A DNA stretch of 64,000 bases from Alphaproteobacteria bacterium MarineAlpha11_Bin1. GTDB taxonomy: Bacteria > Pseudomonadota > Alphaproteobacteria > MPNO01 > UBA830. Positions 44,088-54,294 of this stretch are shown piece after piece (position 1 is the stretch's first letter; each line of letters starts with the position of its first letter). The stretch is from positions 62,001 through 126,000 of the forward strand of contig PTJZ01000011.1 of assembly GCA_002937455.1 (NCBI GenBank). Reading direction: 5' to 3'. Under the pieces are notes generated by a model. The model saw nothing but the letters and a program-made list of their open reading frames with translations, made no database searches and was not told the DNA's origin. Position numbers and translations under genes: made by a program.

Positions 44088-44594
44088 ATGTCGGTCACTA
44101 TTATGATTTTTATCGCGCTTGGCTCAAACCTGCCGCATCCAGATTACGGCAAACCGATCGACGTTTGTAGAGAGGCTGTTATTCGTTTATCGCAAAGGGG
44201 AATCCGGGTCGTAGCATCCTCTCGCTGGTATCGAAGCTCTCCAGTTCCTGACTTAGACCAACCGGATTTCGTAAACGGGATGGTATCAGTCGAAACCGAT
44301 CTTTCGCCAGCCGGTCTGTTAGTGGAGTTACAGGGGATTGAGAGAGAATTCGGGCGAGTTCGTACGGCACCCAATGCTGCTCGAATTCTCGACCTCGATC
44401 TAATTTCTTACAACGATATTGTCGCAAATTCAGAACAGCTACTGATCCTTCCGCACCCCCGGTTATCAGAACGGGCATTTGTTCTATTACCGTTGAAGGA
44501 GATTGCACCGAATTGGATCCACCCAATATCGGGTCTATCGATATCACGACTAGCCGATGAGGTGCCAAAGAGTCAAAAATGCTACCGGATTTAA
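44088..44594 (+). CDS. folK: 2-amino-4-hydroxy-6-hydroxymethyldihydropteridine diphosphokinase
   Basis: A folate-pathway enzyme (HPPK) that transfers pyrophosphate from ATP to the pterin. It has FIALGSNLP at the start, SSRWYRSSPVPDLDQPDFVN (pterin loop) and the signature RILDLDLISYND, followed by LPHPRLSERAFVLLPL. The ORF from ATG 44088 is 168 aa; ATG 44103 would give the more common MIFIALGSN start. Neither has a strong ribosome site. It lies just before rpoZ, an arrangement common in Alphaproteobacteria. Confidence 0.95.
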   Translation: MSVTIMIFIALGSNLPHPDYGKPIDVCREAVIRLSQRGIRVVASSRWYRSSPVPDLDQPDFVNGMVSVETDLSPAGLLVELQGIEREFGRVRTAPNAARILDLDLISYNDIVANSEQLLILPHPRLSERAFVLLPLKEIAPNWIHPISGLSISRLADEVPKSQKCYRI

Positions 44595-44687
44595 CATTAA
44601 ACCAAAGGGAAAGCTGCCTGAATTACTTGCTTTCTCCGGTCTGAACTCTTAATAATCAATTGATTGTTTAGGTGGAGACTTCTAACT

Positions 44688-45122
44688 ATGGCACGCGTTA
44701 CAGTTGAGGACTGTGTTCTTAAAGTTCCGAATCGTTTTAAGCTCGTGATGATGGCTGCTCAGCGGTCGCGGGAGTTGTCTGTTGGTGGTGAGTTAACCGT
44801 AGATCGAGATAATGACAAAAATCCGGTAGTTGCACTGCGTGAGATTGCTGACGAGACCATACCCCTGATCGAGTTGGAGGATGCAGTGGTCGAGGGCCTT
44901 CAGCGCAATATAGATGTAGATGAAATTGTTGAGGAAGAGGAGGAACTCCTTCAAGTTACTGAAGCCCTAAACGAGCTTGGGGGGCTTGTTGACACCAATG
45001 GGGTGCCCACAGACGGTGCGCTGGCCGCCGAGGAGCCTGCGGCAGGGGTAAATGATCCGATGGCGGCATTAGCAGCCGGTTTTGAAGACGTCACTATCGA
45101 GGACGTCAAGAAAGAAGGCTGA
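44688..45122 (+). CDS. rpoZ: DNA-directed RNA polymerase omega subunit
   Basis: A 144-aa omega subunit that helps assemble RNA polymerase by holding the beta-prime chain. [20 protein letters not shown] and [14 protein letters not shown] are typical, and [11 protein letters not shown] follows. The acidic C-terminal extension is common in Alphaproteobacteria. ATG 44688 follows GGTGGAG; the upstream in-frame codon at 44664 is less likely. The rsh gene follows after 83 bp, as in many proteobacteria (rpoZ-spoT). Confidence 0.95.
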   Translation: MARVTVEDCVLKVPNRFKLVMMAAQRSRELSVGGELTVDRDNDKNPVVALREIADETIPLIELEDAVVEGLQRNIDVDEIVEEEEELLQVTEALNELGGLVDTNGVPTDGALAAEEPAAGVNDPMAALAAGFEDVTIEDVKKEG

Positions 45123-45205
45123 CGTTGGGGATCGCGGAATGAATACGCGGTCCATTCCCGGTCTCCTTACCCTCAGAAAGCGATGCTGGTAAGGATTTTC
45201 CTTCG

Positions 45206-47332
45206 ATGATGCTCCAATACGAATTGGTAGAACGGGTTCGTGGTTACGATCCTACTGTTGATGAGGACGCGCTAAACCGAGCTTATGTTTTTTCTATGAA
45301 AGCTCATGGATCCCAGATGCGCGCCTCGGGAGACCCCTATTTTTCGCATCCGTTGGAGGTTGCTGGTATCCTTACAGAGTATCGGTTGGACACAGCCTCG
45401 ATTGTTACAGGGCTTCTTCATGACACGGTCGAGGATACCGTTGCAACCATTGAAGAAATAGAGCATCTCTTCGGTGAAGAGGTAGCGAGGTTAGTCGACG
45501 GCGTTACCAAACTTTCCCAACTGGAACTACAATCACCTAGCACGCGCCACGCCGAAAATTTTCGCAAACTTCTGCTCGCGATTTCGGAAGATATTAGGGT
45601 TCTATTAGTCAAGCTTGCGGATCGGATCCATAACATGCGGACGCTTCACCATATATCCGACCATGAAAAACGAGCATGGATCGCCCGCGAGACTATGGAT
45701 ATTTACGTGCCACTTGCTGAACGAATAGGTATTCAAGAGATCAAAGAAGAGCTAGAGGAAATGGCGTTCAGGGTATTATATCCGGATGTCGCGGAATCGA
45801 TTGAGAATCGCCTAGAATTCCTGAAAGAGCAGGGTGAAGACGTCGTCAAGGATATATCGGAAGAAGTCACAAGAGTTTTGGCTGACGCAGATATCGATTG
45901 TTGGATATCCGGTCGCACAAAACGCCCAGTATCGATCTGGCGTAAAATGCAGCGCAAGAACGTCGAATACGAACAGCTCACCGACATTATCGCATTTCGG
46001 GTGATAGTCGCTTCCGTTGAGGATTGCTATCGTGCGCTAGGGGTCATACATACACAATACCGAACGATTCCTGGTGAATTTGACGACTATATTTCTGTTC
46101 CTAAGTTGAATGGGTATCAATCACTACATACAGCATTGATTGGGCCCAAGATGCACCGAATCGAAATTCAAATTCGGACAACCCAAATGCATGAGGTGGC
46201 TGAGCTCGGCGTTGCGGCACATTGGCAATATAAGCAGGGTGCCGCATTGACGGAGGGAAAGAACTACCATTGGGTCCGTCAGCTGCTGGATATTCTCGAA
46301 AATTCGAATAATCCGAATGAGTTTCTTGAACATACTAAGCTTGAAATGTTTGCGGACGAGGTTTTCTGTTTCACCCCAAAGGGCGAAATTATCAATCTAC
46401 CTCAGGGTGCGACCGTTATTGACTTTGCTTATGCAGTCCATTCTGAGGTTGGAGATCGTTGTATAGGAGCGCGTATAAACGGAAAGATGGCACCGCTCCG
46501 AACTGAAATTCGGAATGGTGACCAGGTTGAAATCCTAACTTCCGCGGATGGAACGCCTTCGCCCACATGGGAGCAACTTGTTGTTACTGGCAAGGCGCGC
46601 GCCCGGATTCGCCGGTATATACGGGGTGAGCGTCGCGAAGAATTTACAAAACTTGGACGAGCAATGCTCGAGCGTGCTTTTCGTAATGTAGGGTATTCTG
46701 ACGATCATGAACCATCGCCGTCGTTGTTGGAACGCTTTGACGTAGAGACAATGGATGAGATCGTAGCGATGGTCGGAAGTGGTGAAGTTACTGTGTCCGA
46801 TGTGATCATGGCTTTAGTACCAGCGGAAGTACTTCAGCAAGAGGCTGACGAATTCGGGGAGGAATCGCCCGCGTGGCCTAATTGGCGGTCCTCGGAAATT
46901 CCGATTCGAGGATTGACAGACGGTATGGCCGTCCACCACGCCAAATGTTGTCATCCTTTGCCGGGCGATAAAATTGTTGGGATTTTGATGCCGGGCGAGG
47001 GAGTCGCAATCCATACTAAGGACTGCGAAACCCTCGAGAGTTTGGCCAACACGCCTGAAAGATGGATAGATGTTGGCTGGGATATTGGGCCTGCTATGTT
47101 ATTTAGCCGTATCAAGCTGGTTGTTGCCAATAAAAAAGGAGCCCTCGGTTCTTTGACGACTGTCATAGGCCAGAACCAAGCAAATATAAATAATCTGAAG
47201 ATCACCAGTCGGTCGGAGGATTTTTTTGAAATGTTGATCGACATTGAAGTCCACGATGCGGATCATCGGAATGAAGTCATCGCTGCTTTGAGGGCGACGA
47301 CTGGTGTGGCTTCCGTCTACCTCGACGAGTAA
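45206..47332 (+). CDS. Bifunctional (p)ppGpp synthetase/hydrolase (RSH)
   Basis: A 708-aa stringent-response enzyme. The HD hydrolase domain is N-terminal with H72-D73 in LLHDTVEDT and the upstream SHPLEVAGIL. The synthetase domain has RPVSIWRKMQRKN and GYQSLHTAL. A TGS domain (FTPKGEIINLPQGATVIDFA), a zinc-finger-like CCHPLPGDKIVG and a C-terminal ACT domain follow. With both activities preserved it is probably the single Rel/SpoT of the cell. ATG 45206 and ATG 45209 are equally possible starts. Confidence 0.95.
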   Translation: MMLQYELVERVRGYDPTVDEDALNRAYVFSMKAHGSQMRASGDPYFSHPLEVAGILTEYRLDTASIVTGLLHDTVEDTVATIEEIEHLFGEEVARLVDGVTKLSQLELQSPSTRHAENFRKLLLAISEDIRVLLVKLADRIHNMRTLHHISDHEKRAWIARETMDIYVPLAERIGIQEIKEELEEMAFRVLYPDVAESIENRLEFLKEQGEDVVKDISEEVTRVLADADIDCWISGRTKRPVSIWRKMQRKNVEYEQLTDIIAFRVIVASVEDCYRALGVIHTQYRTIPGEFDDYISVPKLNGYQSLHTALIGPKMHRIEIQIRTTQMHEVAELGVAAHWQYKQGAALTEGKNYHWVRQLLDILENSNNPNEFLEHTKLEMFADEVFCFTPKGEIINLPQGATVIDFAYAVHSEVGDRCIGARINGKMAPLRTEIRNGDQVEILTSADGTPSPTWEQLVVTGKARARIRRYIRGERREEFTKLGRAMLERAFRNVGYSDDHEPSPSLLERFDVETMDEIVAMVGSGEVTVSDVIMALVPAEVLQQEADEFGEESPAWPNWRSSEIPIRGLTDGMAVHHAKCCHPLPGDKIVGILMPGEGVAIHTKDCETLESLANTPERWIDVGWDIGPAMLFSRIKLVVANKKGALGSLTTVIGQNQANINNLKITSRSEDFFEMLIDIEVHDADHRNEVIAALRATTGVASVYLDE

Positions 47333-47378
47333 TCAATGTGCTAAATAGCACGCCGGCGCCCTTTCGGGAGAAAACTAG

Positions 47379-48125
47379 TTGAACACAAGATACCTCAGAC
47401 TTGGTGTGAATATCGACCATGTGGCGACTATCCGGAACGCACGTGGCGGAGAACACCCGGACCCAGTGCGCGCAGCATTGGTTGCGGCATCGGCGGGTGC
47501 GGACGGTATCACAGCACACCTTCGCGAAGATCGGAGGCATATGACGGATCGAGATATTATACGGCTAACTAAGGATATTGATCTGCCACTTAACCTCGAA
47601 ATGGCGGCTACAGATGAAATGTTGGACATCGCATTACGTCACGAGCCGCATGCTGTTTGTATTGTACCCGAAAAACGTCGTGAACGTACCACCGAGGGTG
47701 GGCTGGAGGTCGTTAGCGCATACAACCACCTAGAACCGTTTGTGCGTCAGCTTTCGCGTGCGGGCATAAAAGTTTCCTTATTTATTGAGCCTACTGTAGA
47801 GCAGGTGGATGCTTCCGTCTCTCTTGGTGCTCAGGTTGTAGAACTTCACACGGGTGCATATTGTGACGCGGAGCATGAAAGGGAGAGGGCAGAATTTGAG
47901 CGAATCGTGCTAGCTGCCGCGCATGCGGAGGCAGCGGGTATCGAATGTCACGCTGGACACGGCCTGAATTTCGATACAGTGGTACCAGTTGCCGCTATTC
48001 CAACTATTCAAGAGTTGAACATCGGACATTTTCTTATAGGCGAGGCGATCTTCAACGGACTGGAAAGGACCATAAAAAGGATGAGGACTTTGATGGACAA
48101 GGCGCGTGCCGCGTCAGTTGGATAA
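47379..48125 (+). CDS. pdxJ: Pyridoxine 5'-phosphate synthase
   Basis: A 248-aa TIM-barrel enzyme that makes pyridoxine 5'-phosphate from deoxyxylulose phosphate and the PdxA product. Typical stretches are LGVNIDHVATIRNARGG, HPDPVRAALVAASAGADGI, THLREDRRH-like AHLREDRRH, PEKRRERTTEGGLEV and ELHTGAYCDA, ending with FLIGEAIFNGL. The start is a TTG at 47379 with GGGAG 8 nt upstream; no ATG fits better. acpS follows after 33 bp, the usual pdxJ-acpS pair. Confidence 0.96.
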   Translation: MNTRYLRLGVNIDHVATIRNARGGEHPDPVRAALVAASAGADGITAHLREDRRHMTDRDIIRLTKDIDLPLNLEMAATDEMLDIALRHEPHAVCIVPEKRRERTTEGGLEVVSAYNHLEPFVRQLSRAGIKVSLFIEPTVEQVDASVSLGAQVVELHTGAYCDAEHERERAEFERIVLAAAHAEAAGIECHAGHGLNFDTVVPVAAIPTIQELNIGHFLIGEAIFNGLERTIKRMRTLMDKARAASVG

Positions 48126-48158
48126 CTTAGTGCCTCACAGAATCTATAGGTTTTCTGG

Positions 48159-48566
48159 ATGATTATCGGTATTGGAAGCGATTTGATCGATATCCGGCGG
48201 ATCGAAAAGACGCTAGAGAGATTTGGTGATCGGTTTATTGATCGCTGCTACACGGATGTTGAACGCCGCAAGAGCGATAAACGTCTCTTGCGCGCCGAAA
48301 GCTATGCAAAGCGTTATGCCGCTAAAGAGGCCTGCTCAAAGGCATTGGGAACGGGTTTTCGAAATGGCGTGTTCTGGCGGGACATCGGAGTTATTAATCT
48401 CCCGGGGGGCAAACCGGCAATTAAGCTCACAGGCGGCGCGTTGTCACGAATGAAGGAGATCGTCCCTGACGGGATGGAGGGAAAAATTGATTTGACCGTA
48501 ACTGATGAGCCGCCGATCGCTGAGGCGTTAGTTATCATTTCAGCGGTCCCAGAGACCACCACTTGA
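48159..48566 (+). CDS. acpS: Holo-[acyl-carrier-protein] synthase
   Basis: A 135-aa phosphopantetheinyl transferase that activates acyl carrier protein. The two family motifs are [17 protein letters not shown] (Mg-binding Asp) and [15 protein letters not shown] (Glu and Lys of the active site). The length is normal for the homotrimeric AcpS type. It is part of the pdxJ-acpS-lepB-rnc-era block. Confidence 0.95.
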   Translation: MIIGIGSDLIDIRRIEKTLERFGDRFIDRCYTDVERRKSDKRLLRAESYAKRYAAKEACSKALGTGFRNGVFWRDIGVINLPGGKPAIKLTGGALSRMKEIVPDGMEGKIDLTVTDEPPIAEALVIISAVPETTT

Positions 48567-48662
48567 CACTTTACCGCGCACACCACTAAACCCCGCAGTA
48601 TAGGCTACATCGGACTTTGCTTTCGGTGGTTAACGTAACGCGATATGTAAAGAAAAAAATCA

Positions 48663-49388
48663 ATGGCGAAGAAAAAAATCGGCGGGATTTGGGATACAAT
48701 TAAGACGCTTATTTACGCCGTTCTCATCGCGTTGTTCATTCGCACATTTGCATTTGAACCCTTCAACATCCCGTCGGGATCGATGATCCCTACCCTTCTT
48801 GTCGGTGATTATTTATTCGTTTCGAAATATTCTTATGGATATAGCCAACATTCGCTGCCGCTGAGCCTCCCCTTAATTCCCGGTAGGGTATTTAGCTCTG
48901 TACCCGAGCGGGGAGACGTCGCAGTTTTCAAATTACCGAAAGACAATACCACAGATTATATTAAGCGGATTGTTGGGTTGCCGGGTGACGAAATTCAGGT
49001 TCGTAATGGCCGTTTGTTTGTTAATGGCCAAATTGTAGTTAGGAAACATATGGGACAGTTTGCCGTCCGGGGTCCGCTGGGGTCTACAATTGGAATTCCT
49101 CAATACAAGGAAACACTGCAGAGTGGTACGTCGTACAGTATTCTTGAACGGGGCGATAACTTTCAGTTAGATAATACTCCCGTCTATACGGTGCCGCCCG
49201 GATATGTATTCGGTATGGGAGATAACCGGGATGATTCTCAGGACAGTCGGGTCCTTCGAGAGGTTGGTTATATTCCCCTGAAAAATCTCGTCGGTCGGGC
49301 GGAGTTCATATTTTTTTCTTACGATACCAACGGCAACAGTTGGCCGTTTACTGTTCGTTGGTCTAGGCTGTTTAAAGTTATTCGGTGA
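48663..49388 (+). CDS. lepB: Signal peptidase I
   Basis: A 241-aa membrane-bound peptidase that removes Sec signal peptides. One transmembrane helix (about residues 13-29) is followed by the catalytic Ser40 in IPSGSMIPTL and Lys101 in DYIKRIVGLPGD. FGMGDNRDDSQDSR is box E. The stop overlaps the GTG start of rnc (GTGA). Confidence 0.96.
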   Translation: MAKKKIGGIWDTIKTLIYAVLIALFIRTFAFEPFNIPSGSMIPTLLVGDYLFVSKYSYGYSQHSLPLSLPLIPGRVFSSVPERGDVAVFKLPKDNTTDYIKRIVGLPGDEIQVRNGRLFVNGQIVVRKHMGQFAVRGPLGSTIGIPQYKETLQSGTSYSILERGDNFQLDNTPVYTVPPGYVFGMGDNRDDSQDSRVLREVGYIPLKNLVGRAEFIFFSYDTNGNSWPFTVRWSRLFKVIR

Positions 49389-50092
49389 GGCTATTGGATA
49401 GCGTGATGACACCTTCCGGCAGCAACCCAGATGATTTAGAAAAAACCCTTGGCTACCGGTTTAGAGACAATGAACTCCTCCTCCGGGCTTTAACTCATAG
49501 TAGCTTAAAAAAAACAAACAAAGATCCAAGCTACGAACGCCTTGAATTCTTGGGAGATCGGGTTCTGGGTCTAATTATTGCGGAACTTTTAATTGAAAAA
49601 TTTCCTGAATCAGCGGAAGGCGAGTTGGCCCCACGTCTGGCGGTCCTTGTAAGTGGACGTACGATTGCCGGTGTGGCGCGGTCACTGGACCTAGGCTCAT
49701 TCATCAGAATGACTAATGGCGAAGTGGCGGCTGGCACAAACGGTAGAAGTTCTGTACTCGCGGATTGCTGCGAAGCGGTTATTGGCGCGGTTTTCCGTGA
49801 TGGGGGACTAAAACCCTCGACCGCGTTGGTTCGTCGCTTTTGGGAGCCGTTGCTGGAAAATGTCGAGCTACGCGCAGCGAAAACGGAACTACAGGAATGG
49901 GCTCAGGGTTTGGGGCTGCCCTTGCCTCGATATACTGTTGTCGGCCGGCAAGGACCCGCACACGCGCCGGAGTTTACTATAAAACTCGAAATTTCAGCGC
50001 TGGACCCCGTCCTTGGTAAAGGCTCTTCCAAACAGGCAGCGGAGCAAGCCGCAGCTTCTGAAATGCTAGCGTTAGTTCAGGAAAAATCTTGA
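49385..50092 (+). CDS. rnc: Ribonuclease III
   Basis: A 235-aa double-strand RNA endonuclease. The signature ERLEFLGDRVLGLIIAE carries catalytic acidic residues, and DCCEAVIGAVFRDGG holds the second set. A dsRNA-binding domain occupies the C-terminal 70 or so residues (KTELQEWAQGLGLPLPRYTV). The GTG at 49385 overlaps the lepB stop; ATG 49406 is an alternative. era starts 4 bp before its end. Confidence 0.96.
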   Translation: MRLLDSVMTPSGSNPDDLEKTLGYRFRDNELLLRALTHSSLKKTNKDPSYERLEFLGDRVLGLIIAELLIEKFPESAEGELAPRLAVLVSGRTIAGVARSLDLGSFIRMTNGEVAAGTNGRSSVLADCCEAVIGAVFRDGGLKPSTALVRRFWEPLLENVELRAAKTELQEWAQGLGLPLPRYTVVGRQGPAHAPEFTIKLEISALDPVLGKGSSKQAAEQAAASEMLALVQEKS

Positions 50093-50991
50093 CTGCTGGA
50101 GAGCAGAGGTGCGGTTTTATTGTACTACTCGGGGCACCGAATGTTGGAAAATCGACACTCCTTAACGCTATGGTTGGCGCAAAGGTGTCCATAGTTACTC
50201 CGAAGGTACAAACTACGCGGACACGAATTCTTGGTGTTTCAATCGTGAAGAATGCGCAAATGGTATTTGTGGACACACCGGGAATTTTTGAACCTAAAAA
50301 AAGACTGGAGCGATCAATGGTTTCTGCCGCGTGGGACGGTGCGTCGAATTCCGATATCGTTCTCTTTCTTGTCGATGCCAGAACTGGTATTGACCGGAAT
50401 GCAAGACGCATAATCAACGGGTTGAAAAAAGGGCATCGCAAAGCCGTCTGTGTCTTGAATAAGATCGATTCTGTTAAGCGAACTTCACTTCTAGGGATTG
50501 CGGATCAAATGGCCGCTGAGGCATTATTTTCAGATGTTTTTATGATTTCGGCCCTTAAGGGAGATGGTATTGAAGATCTGAAAATAGCAATAGCAGAACG
50601 TATACCAGACGAGCCTTGGCATTTTCCTGAAGACCAGCTGTCCGACATGAACGACCGATTGTTCGCCGCGGAAATTACGCGTGAGAAACTTTACCTGAAT
50701 TTGTATCAGGAATTACCATATGCCCTGACGGTCGAGACCGAGACATGGGAACCTTTCGAGAATGGCGCCGTGAAGGTTAAACAGGTGATATTTGTTGAAC
50801 GAGCGAGCCAAAAAAGTATCGTTCTCGGTAAGGGCGGTGAGAAGATAAAGCGCATCCGAACATTGGCCCAGGATGAACTAAGGAATATCTGGGGCCGCGA
50901 TGTACATTTGTTTCTCTTCGTTAAAGTCCGCGAAAACTGGAGCGATGATCCCGACCGGTACCGTGACTGGGGACTTGACTTCAGCGCATAA
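50089..50991 (+). CDS. era: GTPase Era
   Basis: A 300-aa GTPase for 30S subunit maturation. G1 GAPNVGKSTLLNAMVG, G2/G3 QTTRTRILG and DTPG, and G4 LNKIDSV are readable, and the C-terminal KH domain (ERASQKSIVLGKGGEKIKRI) binds 16S rRNA. The start codon is a TTG at 50089 that overlaps the rnc stop (TTGA), so translation is coupled. Confidence 0.96.
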   Translation: MTAGEQRCGFIVLLGAPNVGKSTLLNAMVGAKVSIVTPKVQTTRTRILGVSIVKNAQMVFVDTPGIFEPKKRLERSMVSAAWDGASNSDIVLFLVDARTGIDRNARRIINGLKKGHRKAVCVLNKIDSVKRTSLLGIADQMAAEALFSDVFMISALKGDGIEDLKIAIAERIPDEPWHFPEDQLSDMNDRLFAAEITREKLYLNLYQELPYALTVETETWEPFENGAVKVKQVIFVERASQKSIVLGKGGEKIKRIRTLAQDELRNIWGRDVHLFLFVKVRENWSDDPDRYRDWGLDFSA

Positions 50992-51047
50992 TATTAGGCC
51001 ACACCTATCTTGTTTAGCCCTGGTGACTATTTGAATTATTATTCTTT

Positions 51048-51791
51048 ATGAACTGGACGGATGAAGGAATCGTTCTTTCCGCTCGCAAACATGGGGAGAG
51101 TGGGGCGATCGTCACGCTAATGACGAGAGAGAATGGACGCCATGCCGGTTTGGTCCGTGGTGGTTCCGGCTCTCGCGCTCGCGGAATTTATCAAACGGGC
51201 AATCTAGTCTCCGTTGGCTGGCGTGCTCGCCTTAGTGAACATCTTGGTGCCTATACCTGTGAGTTGTTGCAGGCCAATGCCGCACTCATTATGCCAAAGC
51301 GACTGGAACTTCTCGCTCTCTCGGCGTCCGCAGCACTCGTCGAGCGCTTGTTGCCGGAGCGCGAACCGCAGCCAGATACGTTTGGTGCGCTTGCCGCTCT
51401 TATTCAGACACTTACCGCGGAAGAAAATTGGTTGCGGCGCTATGTAGAGTGGGAATTGGGTTTGCTCAATCAGTTAGGGTATGGACTCGATCTTACCAAA
51501 TGTGCTGCGACAGGATCTACAGAAGACCTTGTGTTCGTCTCGCCTCGAACAGGTTGTGCCGTGTCATACGGACCAGGGAAACCCTACCGAGAAAAGCTTT
51601 TCGATCTGCCATCGTTCTTCAAAACAGATGTTCGCACGCCAAGCCTACACGATATTGTTGCAGGATTACGTATTACTGGCCATTTCCTTGCCCGTTGCGC
51701 AAAAGATGCCGATGCGGGAGTACTGCCGAAATCCCGGGCGCGATTTGTCGACCAAGTGGTACGGAACAGAGGCGACTCGTCTCTTTCCTAG
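51048..51791 (+). CDS. recO: DNA repair protein RecO
   Basis: A 247-aa protein that loads RecA with RecR. The N-terminal OB-fold begins NWTDEGIVLSARKHGESGAI and continues with GLVRGGSGSRARG. The helical C-terminal part includes RYVEWELGLLNQLGYGLDLT with the cysteine of the usual zinc region (KCAATG). The length is typical. Era lies 56 bp upstream and parC follows, as in many Alphaproteobacteria. Confidence 0.93.
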   Translation: MNWTDEGIVLSARKHGESGAIVTLMTRENGRHAGLVRGGSGSRARGIYQTGNLVSVGWRARLSEHLGAYTCELLQANAALIMPKRLELLALSASAALVERLLPEREPQPDTFGALAALIQTLTAEENWLRRYVEWELGLLNQLGYGLDLTKCAATGSTEDLVFVSPRTGCAVSYGPGKPYREKLFDLPSFFKTDVRTPSLHDIVAGLRITGHFLARCAKDADAGVLPKSRARFVDQVVRNRGDSSLS

Positions 51792-51885
51792 TCTGAGGCC
51801 GTACGAATCAGGAGGTTCTGGTATAATGGATCTATGAAATTTCGCCCATCATTCGGGTCGGATTCAATTTAGAAAGATAATTTCT

Positions 51886-54117
51886 ATGGCCGATCAAACT
51901 ATCGCTTCTAAAGTAGAAGAAGTCGCCTTTGGCGAAGCGCTCGGGGAACGTTATCTCGCCTATGCGCTTTCGACCATAACCTCACGTTCGCTTCCAGATG
52001 TCCGCGACGGGATGAAGCCGGTACACCGGCGCCTAATGTTTGCGATGCGACAACTTCGGCTAGAACCGGAAGCGGGTTTCAAGAAATGCGCCCGCGTTGT
52101 TGGCGATGTGATCGGCAAATACCACCCGCATGGCGATATAGCAGTTTATGATACGCTGGTCCGCCTCGCTCAAGACTTTGCGGTCCGCTACCCGCTGGTA
52201 GAGGGACAAGGGAATTTCGGTAACATTGATGGTGATAATGCGGCGGCTATGCGGTACACCGAGTCGCGTCTGACTGAATATGCGATAGCCATGCTAGAGG
52301 GTATTGACGACGACGCCGTCGATTTCCGCGAGAATTATGATGGCTCCGAACAAGAGCCCATGCTTTTACCGGCGAGTGTTCCTAATCTTTTATGCAATGG
52401 CGCGGCAGGTATCGCCGTTGGAATGGCGACTAGCATTCCGCCGCATAATTTGGATGAGGTCTGTGCGGCACTGCTTCATCTTTTGAAATTTCCCAACGCC
52501 AGTATCGCGAAACTTGTTGAACTGATTCCTGGGCCTGATTTCCCGACTGGCGGCGTGTTGGTAGAGGCAAGGGATTCGGTTGCGGAGACCTATAAAACCG
52601 GCCGCGGTTCGTTTCGACTAAGAGCTAGATGGGGGGTTGAAAAGCTCAGCCGTGGGCAATATCAGATTGTAATCTCTGAAATTCCTTACCAGGTACAGAA
52701 AGGACGTATTGTTGAGAAGATTGCTGAATTTTTGAATGCTAAAAAGTTACCCTTGCTGGGCGATATTCGTGACGAAAGTGCTGAGGATATTCGTCTGATT
52801 CTGGAGCCGCGTAATCGTTCAATTGAGCCCAATTTGTTGATGGATCAAATGTTTCGCCATACTGACTTGGAAACACGCATCGGGCTAAATATGAACGTAT
52901 TGGATTCGCAGACATTCCCTAGCGTGATGAATTTGCGCGGTGTTCTCCAGTCATTCTTGGAACATAGGGAAACAGTACTGGTCCGACGCACCAAACACCG
53001 GCTCTCTAAAATCAAACATCGAATGGAAGTGCTGGAAGGATATTTAGTCGCCTACCTTAACATCGATGAAGTAATTCGGATTATTCGCGAGGAAGACGAG
53101 CCAAAAGTAGCGATGATGAAGAAATGGGGTGTGTCAGACGTTCAGGCAGAAGCGATACTTAACATGAGGCTTCGGACATTGCGACGGCTTGAAGAAATTT
53201 CTATCAACCAAGAGCACAAAACGCTCTCAGTTGAGAAGGAAGAACTCAATGATCTACTGAAGAGCAAGAAGAAACGTGAAGCCGAAATCTCCGGACAGAT
53301 AAAGGAAATCAGGACAAAGTTTGGCAGAAAGACAGATCTTGGTGTAAGGCGGACAGAAATCGGGGAAGCACCTAAAGAAATGGTTGTCCCGCTTGATATT
53401 CTTATAGAGCGAGAACCGATCACAGTTATTTGCTCCCAGAAAGGCTGGATTAGGGGTGCTAAGGGGCATCTGACCGAAACTGCGGATCTAAAATATAAGG
53501 ATGGCGACGGTCAACGATTTGTTTTTCACGCGCAGACGACAGATAAAATCTTAATGTTTGCTACGAATGGTCGGTTCTACACTCTGTTTGGGGACAAGTT
53601 GCCGGGTGGCCGAGGGCACGGTGATCCAGTCCGTTTGATGGTAGACCTTCCGAATGATCAAGATATCCTCGCATTGTTTGTTCATAGCCCGGGCCAAAAA
53701 ATTGTTGTCGCGTCATCCGACGGACGTGGATTTATTGCTCGGGAAGAGGAACTAATTGCTCAGACTAAGAATGGTAAGCAGGTTCTTAACATCGAGACCG
53801 GAAAAGAGGCGCAGGCATGTGCACCTGTCACTGGTGATATGATTGCGGTGGTAGGTGAGAATCGCAAGATCGTGATTTTTCCGCTTGAGGAACTGCCGGA
53901 AATGACAAGGGGCCGAGGAGTAAAACTTCAGAGCTATAAATCGGGGGGGTTGGCCGACCTAACCACATTCTACCTAAAAGATGGTCTCCCGTGGAGAACC
54001 AAGGCTGGTATCCGCATCGAGACAGACATCAAACCATATATCGGTAAACGCGCGCAAGCGGGGCGAATGGCTATGCGTGGTTTTCCCCGGAATAACCGAT
54101 TTGGAAATTATGGCTAA
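51886..54117 (+). CDS. parC: DNA topoisomerase IV subunit A
   Basis: A 743-aa type II topoisomerase subunit that cuts and rejoins DNA during decatenation. [40 protein letters not shown] and the catalytic Y124 in [13 protein letters not shown] are readable. The C-terminal beta-pinwheel is shorter and lacks the GyrA-box, which supports ParC over GyrA. It is the last gene of the block; the next gene is convergent. Confidence 0.95.
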   Translation: MADQTIASKVEEVAFGEALGERYLAYALSTITSRSLPDVRDGMKPVHRRLMFAMRQLRLEPEAGFKKCARVVGDVIGKYHPHGDIAVYDTLVRLAQDFAVRYPLVEGQGNFGNIDGDNAAAMRYTESRLTEYAIAMLEGIDDDAVDFRENYDGSEQEPMLLPASVPNLLCNGAAGIAVGMATSIPPHNLDEVCAALLHLLKFPNASIAKLVELIPGPDFPTGGVLVEARDSVAETYKTGRGSFRLRARWGVEKLSRGQYQIVISEIPYQVQKGRIVEKIAEFLNAKKLPLLGDIRDESAEDIRLILEPRNRSIEPNLLMDQMFRHTDLETRIGLNMNVLDSQTFPSVMNLRGVLQSFLEHRETVLVRRTKHRLSKIKHRMEVLEGYLVAYLNIDEVIRIIREEDEPKVAMMKKWGVSDVQAEAILNMRLRTLRRLEEISINQEHKTLSVEKEELNDLLKSKKKREAEISGQIKEIRTKFGRKTDLGVRRTEIGEAPKEMVVPLDILIEREPITVICSQKGWIRGAKGHLTETADLKYKDGDGQRFVFHAQTTDKILMFATNGRFYTLFGDKLPGGRGHGDPVRLMVDLPNDQDILALFVHSPGQKIVVASSDGRGFIAREEELIAQTKNGKQVLNIETGKEAQACAPVTGDMIAVVGENRKIVIFPLEELPEMTRGRGVKLQSYKSGGLADLTTFYLKDGLPWRTKAGIRIETDIKPYIGKRAQAGRMAMRGFPRNNRFGNYG

Positions 54118-54121
54118 CGCG

Positions 54122-54157
54122 TCGGTGTTATTGTAATTCAAAAAATTACTTCACCGA
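54122..54157. terminator. Possible bidirectional hairpin between convergent genes
   Basis: Nested arms tcggtg (54122-54127) with caccga (54152-54157) and gtaatt (54133-54138) with aattac (54144-54149). It lies 4 bp after parC, facing the bpt gene. The T run expected for a classical terminator is weak, so the call is tentative. Confidence 0.45.
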
Positions 54158-54294
54158 AACCGATAGGTAATTTTACAATTTACGTGTTTGATTAGTACCT
54201 TTTTAAGAAGCTCGTTGAGCCTCATTTTTTTGTCTTCAAAGTCGATCAGATAAAATAACCGAAACCGTCTAGCCGGCAGGCAAAAACACTCCTC